Below are positions 1 to 12,300 of a stretch of 64,000 nt of DNA, piece by piece. The notes below the pieces were generated by a model. It was not told the origin of the DNA. It did not search any database and saw only the letters and a list, made by a program, of their open reading frames with translations. The translations under genes and the position numbers were made by a program. Source of the stretch: Archivesica marissinica (Eukaryota > Mollusca > Bivalvia > Venerida > Vesicomyidae); NCBI GenBank assembly GCA_014843695.1, contig CM026394.1, forward strand, positions 37,526,738 through 37,590,737, written 5' to 3'. Within the stretch, counting starts at the first letter, position 1. The number at the start of each line of letters is the position of its first letter.

Positions 1-223
1 CATTAATTGTTAAGATCAATATGGTATATATACCCTCCCCCATAAAGTTATAAAATTAATCTGTCGGGGCATCATCATATACACTGCAAATAGTAGCCAG
101 TTAGAACAGTTACAAGTGAGTTTATCATGTAGCATGAGGATAGCAATCATAGTACAATGTATATATATATATAGGCCTATATATATATATATACTGTTCC
201 TTTCATCCGTATACATCACATAC

Positions 224-528
224 ACGGTTCTGCAGTCTAGTGGTAACACGCTGGGCTGGTAATCCAGGGATCGCAGGTGCGACTCCCGTCTGACCCTAAT
301 AAAATTAACAGTCTTTCAGATGGGATGTTAAACCGAGGTCTCGTGTCGGTGCTTTACACCGTGCACGTAAAAGAACCAGATGAGACTCTGGAATGGGTCG
401 CTCTCTGTGTGTGTGTATCATTGCACTATCCTCCAAATATCTAAAATGACAAATCTCTTCAGGAGGTGTCGCTCATATGGGCAACCGGTAGCGACGATAA
501 GTAAACGTAAAACACACACACACACGCG
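224..528 (+). repeat. SINE A copy 1 (tRNA-derived)
   Basis: The head has a tRNA-like A box (TAGTGGTAACACG region) and a degenerate B box (GGTGCGACTCCC). The body and the tail (GGCAACCGGTAGCGAC, then TAAACGTAAAACACAC) match the family. It ends in a CA microsatellite. Confidence 0.85.
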
Positions 529-707
529 CGCGTATGCATCACTTTTAAACTATATTTATGAATAGATGCCACATGAACACAATCAATAATAGGTGTAGTT
601 TGCACATATCTGTAACGGTAACCTCATGTGTGCAATATATTACCGACCACGTCGCGTCTCGATATTATATGTTAAAATAGATAAACTACACTCTAAATTA
701 CAGTTTC

Positions 708-945
708 TTCGTTGTCGAGTGGTTAAGGTCACTGACTGGTATACAATTGTAACATATCATCACTAAAGGTCACAGGTTCGAGCCCCGCTCGCACCGTGTC
801 TCTTTATATGAAACAGTTGGCAGTTTCTTACGGAGGTTCGTGCACCAATTACTGTTTAACCGCTGGAACCTGCCCAGGAAATGTGTTGTTAAGCAAATTG
901 CCCGTCGCTCAAATGGGCAACCGGTAGCGACGCTAAATAAACTTA
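708..945 (+). repeat. SINE C copy 1 (Ser/Leu tRNA-like head, SINE A type tail)
   Basis: The head GTCGAGTGGTTAAGG and B box GGTTCGAGCCCC, with a long spacer, look like a class II tRNA with a long variable arm. The tail is the same CGTCGCTC...AGCGACG hairpin tail as SINE A. Confidence 0.8.
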
Positions 946-1110
946 AATTAAAAAAATCTTATAAAAAAGTTATGTTACAATAGTAACAATAGTGTTTTCA
1001 TGTTTGAACATTTTTCTGCTAAACATAGAACGATGTTTTGTAGATTTCTTTCAATCAACATTTTTATAAATTGTGTACATATAAATACAGCAGGATATTG
1101 GTATATATTG

Positions 1111-1360
1111 ACGGATCTGTAGTCCAGTGGTAACACGCTGGACTGGTAATCCATACCCCGTCTGACCCTAATAAAATTAACAATCTTTCAGATGGGACTT
1201 TCAACCGAGTCTCGTGTCGATGCTGTACCAGAGGAGACTCTGGAATGGATCTCTGTCTGTATCCATGCACTATCCTCCAACTATATAAAATGACTAATCT
1301 CTTCAGGCGTCGCTCATATGGGCAACCAGTAGTGACGATAAATAAACGTAAAACACACAC
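1111..1360 (+). repeat. SINE A copy 2 (B box deleted)
   Basis: Full-length layout, but the segment between the anticodon-like arm and the B box is missing (ATCCATACCCCGTCTG), so it should not be transcribable by RNA polymerase III. Confidence 0.8.
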
Positions 1361-2064
1361 GCACCATTGGTATCTAACTAGATCAGATATGAATAAATTA
1401 TCTACAAATGTGTTATGACACGTGTCTGACCACAGACGCTTGGTGTCTCGACAAGTTGTTGTGGGTGCATAATTACTGTGATAGTGACGGGATGTCATTG
1501 TTAATGCTTGGATATGGTCTACATTTTTGTATGTATAGTGTCAAGCATACGATTTATTAAAATGTTCTTTAAAAAAAATAAAAAATTGTACCCGCAACCA
1601 CTTGTCCAGACCCCAAGCGTCTGTGTGTCTGACAGTACGCACCACATATTAATATATGTATTTGAGTTCTGTATCAATGAAGTTTGTTTGTTTTGCGGGT
1701 TTAATGTCGCGCCCACAGCTTAGGTGATATGGCGACTAGCTATTACTGGTGGAGGAAGACCGGGTGCGCTTCCGAGTAGTATTTCAGACACTGGTACCAG
1801 GGTAGAACCACCGACCTTCCGCAAACCAGCTGGATAGCTTCCTCACTTGAGAGAATTCGATACCGCCAGTGGGATTCGAACATACAGCAGTGGTGGACAA
1901 ATTCTATAAGATGTGAACGCAATCATGATATTACTTTTCTGTGCTCTATGGATTACAATAAACCCAAGCCAGAGTTGGTGTCGGTGTGAGCCTCACCAGA
2001 ACCACGGTGGTGGTGACATTAGGCAGGACATTTAAGCTTCCACTTATTTGTGGAATTCGTGATA

Positions 2065-2345
2065 GCGATAGCGCGTTTGCTTCATGTACGAAGTTCGAGC
2101 CCGGCTGTAGTTTCGATTGTGTCCTTGGGCAAAGCATTGCTTCTCTCCCCCTCGTGGCGATGGATTCCATCAGGAATGAGCTCGCGAGAGTGATTAATAT
2201 AAGTTATAAGAACTAGTTTCCCAATCGAGCTAAAATAAAACACTTAAATTCCACACTGTGTCTTCGCTCTCCCTCATGGCGGTGGCTTCCATGAAGAATG
2301 AGTTTTCCATAGCAATTAAACTAACTGTGTTATAACTTATAGCAA
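2065..2345 (+). repeat. SINE B copies 1 and 2 (partial, head to tail)
   Basis: 2065-2238 has the B box (AGTTCGAGCCC), the CTCGTGGCGATGGATTCCAT body and the tail AATCGAGCTAAAATAAA. 2246-2345 is a second, diverged body fragment. Confidence 0.7.
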
Positions 2346-2544
2346 ACAACATTAAAGGGACATACACTCCGACATATGAATTAATAACACAGATGAATGG
2401 AATACAGGTGAAGGTACTGTTAATAGAGCGTAACAAATAAGAATATTATTATTTCAATATTTGGGTCGAGCTGGTGCCCGGTATGTTGATATGGCAATAA
2501 TGAATTAGCATGGCGGACGTTAAATATATAGTGTTTTTTGTATT

Positions 2545-2766
2545 CAAGTTTATTTAACGTCGCTACCGGTTGCCCATTTGAGCGACGGGCAGTTTTACCT
2601 AACACCTTTCCTGGGCAGGCTCTAGCGGTTAACCAGTACTTGGTGCACCAACGTTTTCATATAAAGAGACACGGTATGAGCAGTGCTCGAACCCGTGACC
2701 ATCACTGATGATAGGTTACAGTTGTATACAAGTCAGCGATCTTAACCACTTGACCACCGAGGCGGT
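2545..2766 (-). repeat. SINE C copy 2
   Basis: Reverse copy with B box GGGTTCGAGCAC, A box TGGTCAAGTGGTTAAG and the SINE A type hairpin tail at its 3' end (2545-2590). Confidence 0.8.
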
Positions 2767-3239
2767 CATATATAGTGTGTGTAATTAAATTGATGCGGAG
2801 TATACTGCAGTCTACAGACCTCTAAGATGCATTCTGGGAGATGAACCTATTCAGAGTAAACAACAACAACATACCTTGCTATGCCGTCTGCCCTTCCCAG
2901 GCTATTTAATACAATACGGCTTTGGTCGTCGTCAAACGCGCACGAGCACTGATTGCGCCCTAAGCAATCCCGCCCTGATACATATACAGGACACCATAAT
3001 AGCACTGTGCAAAGTACACAAACACGAACTATGTGTCTACTTGTACATATAGTTCGAATAAATGAGATCATTTTAAACAATGTCGGATGAGAAGGTACTT
3101 AAAATAATAAATATATGAAGTGATATATTATTCGAAACTATTTGTACACCAACAATAGATAACTGTAATTCGTGTACTCAATAATCACTGGTATTTGTAT
3201 TGCAAGATAAAATTTCATATGACTTGACAAAACTTATTG

Positions 3240-3450
3240 TATGCAGTGGTAGAGCGTTCGCTTCAGGTGGGAATGGACCGGAGTTCGCACCCAGCTGAAG
3301 CCGTTACGGTTGTACCTTTAATTCCACATTGCCTCTTCTCTCTCCCTCGTGGCGATGGATTCCATTAGGAACGAGGTCTCGAGAGTGATTAATATAAGCT
3401 GTAAGAACTTGTTTCGCAATCGGGCTAAAATAAATTTGTATAAACTGGAA
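3240..3450 (+). repeat. SINE B copy 3
   Basis: tRNA-like head GCAGTGGTAGAGCGTTCGCT, GAGTTCGCACCC B box, shared body and AATCGGGCTAAAATAAATT tail. Confidence 0.8.
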
Positions 3451-3733
3451 CTTTAAATAAATATTCGCTAAAAGTAATATTTTCATGTAAATTTGTATGC
3501 ACATTTCACAGCCATCTTTGTTCATTAGCCAAAGACACGGCGTATATTTTTAAACGGATTACACCCCCTCCGATCGTATTTGACATGCATATTACGATAA
3601 TTACCCAATTTGGGAACATTCTTGTTGACGCTTGACCACCCATCGTCCCCGGGTCAAAGTTGACTTGCTAGGCATTTTCAGCAATAGCCAATAAAGTTGT
3701 ATAAAATATACATCCTTGTTTTATCTCACAATG

Positions 3734-4012
3734 ACAGACGGATATGTAGTCCAGTGGTAACACGCTGGACTGGTAATCCAGGGTTCGATCCCCGTCTGAC
3801 CCTAATAAAATTAAGTCTTTCAGATGGGACGTTAAACCGAGGTCTCGTGTCGGTGCTTTACACCGTGCACGTAAAAGAACCAGAGGAGATTCTGGAATGG
3901 GTCTCTGTCTGTATCATGCACTATCCTCCAAAAATCTAAAATCACTAATCTCTTCAGGTGTCGCTCATATGGGCAACCGGTAGCGACGATAAATAAACGT
4001 AAAAACACACAT
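3734..4012 (+). repeat. SINE A copy 3
   Basis: Head GTAGTCCAGTGGTAACACG, B box GGTTCGATCCCC, family body and tail with hairpin and TAAACGTAAAAACACAC. Confidence 0.88.
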
Positions 4013-4139
4013 CTCACAATGGTGAGAATCTTTTTTTAAAAATCCTGGATACGGACCCAGATTCGCCAAAATCTAATCACACTTCCAACTATTGAAATAT
4101 TTCTATGATTCAGTTAACTTTGACGTTAACTTAACGTGG

Positions 4140-4372
4140 ACGTCGTGATAGCACATTGGATGAGCGTTTGTTTCATGTGCGAAAGGTCCGGAGGTCGAGC
4201 CCCGCTGGAGCCGTTACGATTGTGCCCTTAGGCAAGCCATTTAAATTCCACGTTGCCTCTTCTCTCTCCTTCGTGGCGATGGATTCCATCAGGAATGAGG
4301 TCTCGAGAGTGATTAATACAAGTTGAAAGAACTTGTTTCGCAATTGAGCTAAAATAAATTTGTATAAACTAA
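4140..4372 (+). repeat. SINE B copy 4
   Basis: Head GTCGTGATAGCACATTGG, B box AGGTCGAGCCCC, body and AATTGAGCTAAAATAAATTT tail. Confidence 0.85.
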
Positions 4373-4481
4373 GTTAACTTTATTCAGTCTGCATCCGTTA
4401 TGTCAAAGTCGGTTATGTCGAATTATCCGGTTATCTCGAAGTCGGATCAAAGTTTCGTTTCAGACACTATCATATTACATT

Positions 4482-4766
4482 TGTGTGTGTTTTACGTTTA
4501 TTTATCGTCGCTACCGGTTGCCCATATGAGCGACACCTCCTGAAGAAATTAGTGATTTTAGAAAGATAGTGCAATGATACAGAGAGAGACCCATTCCAGA
4601 GACCCCTCTGGTTCCTTTACGTGCACGGTGTAAAGCACCGACACGAGACCTCGGTTTAACGTCCCATCTGAGACTTAATTTTATTAGGGTCAGACGGGGG
4701 ATCGAACCTGCGATCCCTGGATTACCAGTCTAGCAGCGTGCTACCACTGGGCTACATATCCGTCTG
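4482..4766 (-). repeat. SINE A copy 4
   Basis: Complete reverse copy. The tail is at 4482-4530 and the tRNA-like head at 4690-4766, with the acceptor-like arms (CAGACGG/CCGTCTG) still pairing. Confidence 0.88.
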
Positions 4767-5007
4767 TGATCATATTACATATAACTGGATCTGTTTATAT
4801 AGAATGTCGGCAGTAGGGGCCTAAACCCAAAATTCCTGGATAAAGTGTTTTTCTTTGATTATTTATCTATAGGACATATATATAATGATATCCAAGTGGG
4901 TGTGAAGTTCTCACCTTTGTGCAATTTGAAATTTTCAAGATTTTCAAAATGGCCACCAATCTGTTGAAGTATTATGTTCGGTCTGACGGAATTCGACATA
5001 ACGGATA

Positions 5008-5101
5008 AAGGGGACATAAGAGTCATGTTGAGACGTATGGTTGTAGGACTTCACTCCCCTTGTTACTGTCCACATTGGTATTGTTGCTTCGATCTCATAC
5101 C

Positions 5102-5181
<80 letters not shown>

Positions 5182-5425
5182 GCCTATCTATTTAGTTTAA
5201 ACAATATTTTATTCAAGAATGGTACATAACACTCATACTGTCTGTCTGTCTGTCCGTCTGTCTGTCTGCCTATCTATTTAGTTTAAACAATATTTTATCC
5301 AAGAATGGTACATAACACTCATAGCGTCTGTCTGTCTGTCTGTCTGCCTATCTATTTAGTTTAAACAATATTTTATTCAAGAATGGTACATAACACTCAT
5401 ACCGTCTGTCTGTCTGTCCTGTCTA

Positions 5426-5456
<31 letters not shown>

Positions 5457-5514
5457 GCCTATCTATTTAGTTTAAACAATATTTTATCCAAGAATGGTAC
5501 ATAACACTCATACC

Positions 5515-5550
<36 letters not shown>

Positions 5551-5965
5551 GCCTATCTATTTAGTTTAAACAATATTTTATTCAAGAATGGTACATAACA
5601 CAGGCATAGTTACTATTGGGGAAAAAGTTACATAGTAACTTATTCGAATCCCTATCTATTTCATCTTCAATCGCTGAACAGAATGTATCCGGAATTTAAT
5701 ATACATGTCCTGCCCTATTAGGGCTTGATGGGCGTGGTCATCATTTCAAAGTCAAATGTATATTTATCCAACTACTGGTAGTAAATGGCATGCGTTGTGT
5801 CGACTCTATGGTCTATGCATACTAATACAGTCAAACCTGTCTTAAGCAGCCAGTCAAGGGAATCACAGAAAGTGGCTGCATAACACAGGTGGCTGCTTAA
5901 TAGAGGTCAAATGTATAATAAAACAATGTATTGGGAATCTGGAAACTGGCTGCTTAATACAGGTT
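5008..5965 (+). repeat. composite TCTG repeat element, left copy of an inverted pair
   Basis: The flank GAGACGTATGGTTGTAGGAC, a TCTG array, a unique segment (5590-5828) and a MITE all recur in reverse orientation at 18771-19405. The array (5097-5610) alternates TCTG runs with about five copies of a roughly 60-bp unit containing TTTAGTTTAAACAATATTTT. Confidence 0.8.
5829..5962 (+). mobile_element. MITE P copy 1 (pogo/Tigger-like ends), 3' truncated
   Basis: Starts CAGTCAAACCTGTCTTAAGC just after TA. The internal repeats TGGCTGCTTAA are typical of the family. The right terminal repeat is lost where SINE F sequence begins. Confidence 0.65.
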
Positions 5966-6175
5966 GGCTGTTGGTTGCATTGGTGAGAAACAAACATGCT
6001 AATCACTGCGCTAATCAGAAAGAGAAGTATGTGAGATGGTACGGTGGTCGCCAGATCGGACAGGTTTTATCCGGGTATGGTTTCCTCCCACACGAATGAC
6101 CACATTTACGCTTTCATCCACGCCAACGACAGTGATTAATATAAGCTGTTAGACCTTGCTTCGCAATAAATTTAA
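5963..6175 (+). repeat. SINE F copy 1
   Basis: Contains TTGCATTGGTGAGAAACAAA, the TATGTGAGATGGTACGGTGG region, CCCACACGAATGACCACAT and the tail AGTGATTAATATAAGCTGTT, shared with 7788, 34484 and (reverse) 39632. Confidence 0.65.
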
Positions 6176-7224
6176 ACCCTTTTAGTGACGTCATGTATAA
6201 CGTCTCTTATGACGTAATATCTGGTAGTCTATGCGTGACTAACTAGCGCCATTTACCTCACGATTGCATCGTTTTCTATCATAAAAACACTTTTCAGCAT
6301 AAAATGAAAAGAAAATTGTTCGTTTAAGTTTGTTTATCCAGAAACCTCTTTTTAAACCTTCGGTTCATGCGAGGTAAAAATCAATTATTGCCACAAATCT
6401 GCTCCCAATTCTGAATTATATGGATTCGTGGGTTAATAGTTTCCACCAGGGTATGAATTACATTGGGTTAAAGTTAAATTTTAAACATGCCCAATGTAGT
6501 TCATACATCAATGGAAACAATACACCCGCGATTCATTACTTATGTTTACATTAATTATTCTTTTCAATGACACAAAGAAATTATAGCACACTTTGCATAT
6601 AAAATGTTTTAGACCAGATTTGCAAATTACCGTGTGCCGGAACAGGTAAATAGATCATTGGAACAGCGTAAAAAGTAAGACATGCCTTTTCTCGCGACAA
6701 ACGCTGCCTATCATTGCGAATGCGCATTCCCTGTAAATTCGAGTGCGCATGTCGGATGCAGATCATTAGTTGGAAACCCTCATATGAAAATGTATACAAT
6801 TAGGACACATACGTTCGCAGAAGGAAATGCAATTGTGATGTAAATATTATGGCTTACGGCTAAAATAGGTTATTTCTTATTTCAATGTAGCTTCAAGTAA
6901 CATTACATCGCAAAAAGTAAATAAAATGCATGTTTTCACGTATAAATGCATTGCTACTACAAATTCTTCTGAATATATTCGAACACTAACATTGAATCAA
7001 TAAACAGTGATTATGTGGTCTACATACTTTCAAAAGTGAAAGTAGGATTTCATATAACGGTTATCCATGCTCCTGAAATGACGTTTGTTTGTCATTGGAG
7101 TCAATACTAAACGATAATTTAACTAAGATTAGCCTACAAATAAATATGCATTGACACAGATGTGAGATATAACAGTAAATCTGTACGATAAATCGTGTTA
7201 TTCAGGCTACACGCATTGTTATGT

Positions 7225-7482
7225 TATATTTCGGGATTTACGCCTGCATCAGCACCATTTCGAGCTATATCGCAGGCGGGCAGTTTACCTATCAACACCT
7301 TTCCTGAGCAGGCTCCAGCGGTTAACCAGTACTTGGGTGCACCAACCTCCGTAGGAAACTGCCAACTTTTTCATATAAATGAGACACGGCCTGAGTGGGG
7401 CTCGAACCCGTGACCATCAGTGATCATAGGTTACAGTGGTATACAAGTCAGTGACCTTAACCACTCGACCACGGAGGCGGAC
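7225..7482 (-). repeat. SINE C copy 3
   Basis: Reverse copy. Head TGGTCGAGTGGTTAAGG at the right and B box GGGTTCGAGCCCC. The left end reads TATTTCGGGATTTACGCCTG rather than the SINE A type tail. Confidence 0.82.
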
Positions 7483-7787
7483 ATACACGCATTGTATTAC
7501 ACATGAATGTCGACCCTATTTACATTATTTTGTTATGTCAACAAACCGCGTATACGACGCTTGTTTATTTGTTGAAATATGCAGCTTTTGAGGCAAATAT
7601 TGGAAACAAAAATTATACCATATACATTCTGCAGACATTTGATTTTTCACCGATGTAATGTCGCTTTAAGATCTCTAAAACTTTGATGTTTTCTTTATAC
7701 CATTTTTATTCCATAGTTACTGGTACAACAAATTAAATAAACACTGTAATCAAGAAAGCATCAATTCATATACTGAAATACAATAGG

Positions 7788-7900
7788 TTTCCTCCCACAC
7801 GAATGACCACACTTACGCTTTCTTTCGCGCTGCCAATGAGAGTGAATAATATAAGTTTTTAAAAGTTGTTTCGCAATCGTTGTAAAATAAATAAAGTTTA
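7788..7900 (+). repeat. SINE F copy 2 (3' part)
   Basis: Starts at TTTCCTCCCACACGAATGAC and runs to the tail TTGTTTCGCAATCG; the head is missing. Confidence 0.6.
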
Positions 7901-7964
7901 AATTTAATAAATAGATAAATGTTAGTGAATCTAACACCTCCAAGAGTTGCAGATAAGGAAATCC

Positions 7965-8470
7965 CACCCGAGTGTTGAAGATACGTGCAATGAACGAGGC
8001 TCTGCAACTCTATGGAGGTGCTCCCCCCCCCGAGTGCTGAAGATACGTGCAATGAACGAGGCTCTGCAACTCTATGGAGGTGCTCGCCCCCCTGAGTGCT
8101 GAAGATACGTGCAATGAACGAGGCTCTGCAACTCTATGGAGGTGCTCGCCCCCCTGAGTGCTGAAGATACGTGCAATGAACGAGGCTCTGCAACTCTATG
8201 GAGGTGCTTGGCGCCCCTTCCCTCCGAGTGCTGAAGATACATACAATGAACGAGGCTCTGCAACTCTATGGAGGTGCTCGCCCCCTCCCGAGTGCTGAAG
8301 ATACATACAATGAACGAGGCTCTGCAACTCTATGGAGGTGCTCGCCCCCTCCCCCGAGTGCTGAGGATATGTGCAATGAACGAGGCTCTGCAACTCTATG
8401 GAGGTGCTCCCCCCCTCCCGAGTGCTGAAGATACGTGCAATGAATGAGGCTCTGCAACATGGAGGTGATC
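7965..8470 (+). repeat. 62-bp minisatellite, about 8 copies
   Basis: Units share CGAGTGCTGAAGATACGTGC and ATGAACGAGGCTCTGCAACT with variable C-rich spacers. Short open frames over it are repeat artefacts. Confidence 0.92.
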
Positions 8471-9060
8471 GGTTTCTTTTCTCGCCTTTCTTATGTTTTT
8501 GATGCACATTACAAATTATGCCGGCCGATATACACGCATCAATGGCGTATGAATTTACTATAAAGTGATGAGGTCATTGGAATATGACAGTTTACCCACA
8601 CTGATATTGATTGCCATTTTTAAAGTTAAACACCACGTACATGTTAAGTTTAAAAGTTAATTTCATTAATGCAACACGGGTAAAGAAATAAATAACCTAT
8701 AACCGTAACCAGCATAATCAAGGGAAATAATATATAACAAGATATAAAGGCAGATCAGATGTCTACAAACAATGCAAGTGCATTGTGGGTTAATGGTAAT
8801 AGTAGGCATGTGGACAACATATAGATTGGTAGCAATACGTCATCGATTGCTTCTTTTGCTGTTTTTTTAATAAATTTCAACAAAATATGGTTATAATGCA
8901 CAGTATGACCATTAAATACAACATTTGAATAGAAGGCGTGCAAAATTTTGTATGAAAATTGTAGACATTTTTTTTTTAGGGTGAAGTCAGGGTCCCTAGG
9001 GTGACCATTTCGCCCACATCGCCCTCTAGAATGATCTCTGCAATGGGAATGGGGCAGACC

Positions 9061-9066
9061 TTTATT
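9061..9066 (-). promoter_or_regulatory. candidate polyadenylation signal of BBS5
   Basis: TTTATT on the plus strand reads AATAAA on the sense strand, about 145 bp past the BBS5 stop. It is the nearest consensus signal I see; position and motif only. Confidence 0.5.
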
Positions 9067-9208
9067 TTTTTCTAAACTATCAGCGATTCTTTTTGTTTAC
9101 TCAAATCAAATTGAGAGAGGAACAAGAGGGGGGACGGCATTCAAGGGAGACCGATAGAAGCAATGACAGTCTTATTAATTAATTTATAACAATGTTCAAA
9201 CAGTGTGA

Positions 9209-9334
9209 TCATGTGAGCACATCCCAGAGACCAGAGAGTGTAAAGCCGTCCTTCAGTTTTTCTATGGCGAGTCCGAGTTCCTCAGAATACACAGGATCCC
9301 TGTCCTTGTCTTTGTTACCATCAGCAAAATAAGC
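9209..9334 (-). CDS. BBS5: BBS5 exon 12 (stop codon)
   Basis: 126 bp after a CTTCAG acceptor. It encodes [19 protein letters not shown] and [18 protein letters not shown], ending in TGA at 9209-9211. This is the conserved BBS5 C-terminus. Confidence 0.95.
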   Translation of the reverse strand, partial: AYFADGNKDKDRDPVYSEELGLAIEKLKDGFTLSGLWDVLT

Positions 9335-12300
9335 CTGAAGTAAAACACTGTCATTATTTTCTTTCATTAAATTGATATAGATTTGTGTAAACATTATTTT
9401 CTTTCATTAAATATATATATATTTGTGTAACCATTATTTTCTTTCATTAACTGTATATAGATTTGTGTAAACATTATTTTCTTTCATTAAAGTTATATAG
9501 ATTTGTGTAAACATTATTTTCTTTCATTAAATATATATATATTTGTGTAACCATTATTTTCTTTTATTAAATTTGTGTAAACATTATTTTCCTTCATTAA
9601 ATTTACATAGATTTGTGTAAACATTATTTTCCTTCATTAAATTTATATAGATTTGTGTAACCATTATTTTCTTTCATTAACTGTAGATAGATTTGTATAA
9701 ACATGATTTTCTTTTATTAAGTTTATATAGATTTGTGTAAACATTATTTTCCTTCATTAAATTTATATAGATTTGTGTAAACATTATTTTCCTTCATTAC
9801 ATTTACATAGATTTGTGTAAACATTATTTTCCTTCATTAAATTTATATAGATTTGTGTAACCATTATTTTCTTTCATTAACTGTATATAGATTTGCATAA
9901 ACATGATTTTCTTTCATTAAATTTATATAGATTTGTGTAACCATTATTTTCTTTCATTAACTGTATATAGATTTGTATAAACATGATTTTCTTTCATTAA
10001 ATTTATATAGATTTGTGTAAACATTATTTTCTTTCATTAAGTTTATATAGATTTGTGTAAACATTATTTTCCTTCATTAAATTTATATAGATTTGTGTAA
10101 CCATTATTTTCTTTCATTAACTGTATATAGATTTGTATAAACATGATTTTCTTTCATTAAATTTATATAGATTTGTGTAAACATTATTTTCTTTCATTAA
10201 GTTTATATAGATTTGTGTAAACATTATTTTCCTTCATTAAATTTATATAGATTTGTGTAACCATTATTTTCTTTCATTAACTGTATATAGATTTGTATAA
10301 ACATGATTTTCTTTCATTAAATTTATATAGATTTGTGTAAACATTATTTTCTTTCATTAAGTTTATATAGATTTGTGTAAACATTATTTTCCTTCATTAA
10401 ATTTATATAGATTTGTGTAACCATTATTTTCTTTCATTAACTGTATATAGATTTGTATAAACATTATTTTCCTTCATTAAATTTATATAGATTTGTGTAA
10501 CCATTATTTTCTTTCATTAACTGTATATAGATTTGTGTAAACATTATTTTCATTCATTACCAGTATATAGATTTGTGTAAACATTATTTTCTTTCATTAC
10601 CAGTATATAGATTTGTGTAAACATTATTTTCATTCATTACCAGTATATAGATTTGTGTAAACATTATTTTCTTTCATTACCAGTATATAGATTTGTGTAA
10701 ACATTATTTTCATTCATTACCAGTATATAGATTTGTGTAAACATTATTTTCTTTCATTACCAGTATATAGATTTGTGTAAACATTATTTTCATTCATTAC
10801 CAGTATATAGATTTGTGTAAACATTATTTTCTTTCATTACCAGTATATAGATTTGTGTAAACATTATTTTCATTCATTACCAGTATATAGATTTGTGTAA
10901 ACATTATTTTCATTCATTACCAGTATATAGATTTGTGTAAACATTATTTTCATTCATTACCAGTATATAGATTTGTGTAAACATTATTTTCTTTCATTAC
11001 CAGTATATAGATTTGTGTAAACATTATTTTCTTTCATTAACTGTATATAGATTTGTATAAACATGATTTTCTTTCATTAAATTTATATAGATTTGTGTAA
11101 ACATTATTTTCTTTCATTACCAGTATATAGATTTGTGTAAACATTATTTTCTTTCATTAAATTTATATAGATTTGTGTAAACATTATTTTCTTTCATTAC
11201 CAGTATATAGATTTGTGTAAACATTATTTTCTTTCATTACCAGTATATAGATTTGTGTAAACATTATTTTCTTTCATTACCAGTATATAGATTTGTGTAA
11301 ACATTATTTTCTTTCATTACCAGTATATAGATTTGTGTAAACATTATTTTCTTTCATTAACTGTATATAGATTTGTGTAAACATTATTTTCTTTCATTAC
11401 CAGTATATAGATTTGTGTAAACATTATTTTCTTTCATTACCAGTATATAGATTTGTGTAAACATTATTTTCTTTCATTACCAGTATATAGATTTGTGTAA
11501 ACATTATTTTCTTTCATTACCAGTATATAGATTTGTGTAACCATTATTTTCTTTCATTACCAGTATATAGATTTGTGTAAACATTATTTTCTTTCATTAC
11601 CAGTATATAGATTTGTGTAAACATTATTACATTACACTTACCGCGAAGGCATCCGACTGTCCTTCTGTTTCAATCTCAACATCATCCTGTACTCTCTCAA
11701 TGGTCAGTTCATCTAGTCCCTTGGGCTGGTAAATATACAATATCAATGCATGTAGGGATTTTTTCTAGAGCGGAATGGCAGGGCGCCCCACCCTGCCTCT
11801 TTTAGCCTCGCCCTTTTTAAAAAAAAATTTTGTTTTTAAATTATTCCTTTTTTTTATAAACCTCAACAGTTGAGTGCTGGCGGGTGGGCATACATATATA
11901 ACTTAGAACTTGTCTGCCCATTTCACCAATATATCTTATGTGTGTCTTACATTTATTTATCGTCGCTACTGTTTCACCATATGAGCGACGCTTCCTGAAG
12001 AGATTAGTCATTTTAGCTTTTGGAGGATAGTGCATGATACAGACAGAGACCACAGTCTCCTCTGGTTCTTCTACGTACACGGTGTAAAGCACCGACACAA
12101 GACCTCAGTTTAACGTCCCATCTGAAAGACTGTTAATGTTTTATGTTTAGTTATCGTCGCTACTGTTTCACCATATGAACGACGCCTCCTGAAGAGATTA
12201 GTCATTTTAGCTTTTTGGAGGATAGTGCATGATACAGACAGAGACCACAGTCTCCTCTGGTTCTTCTACGTACACGGTGTAAAGCACCGACACAAGACCT

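Larger units (their letters stand above)
1..9060. other. 3' flank of BBS5, no gene seen
   Basis: Repeat-rich non-coding DNA. It holds SINE copies of families A, B, C and F, a TCTG composite repeat, a MITE and a 62-bp minisatellite, each listed separately. 6180-7220 and 8500-9060 show no recognisable feature beyond AT-rich sequence. I found no exon-like segment with splice sites on either strand. Confidence 0.6.

Noticed and set aside
3738..3810. Genuine tRNA gene (cloverleaf-like with GGT in the anticodon loop)
   Set aside because: The same sequence is repeated many times and always followed by the SINE body and tail, so it is a SINE head.
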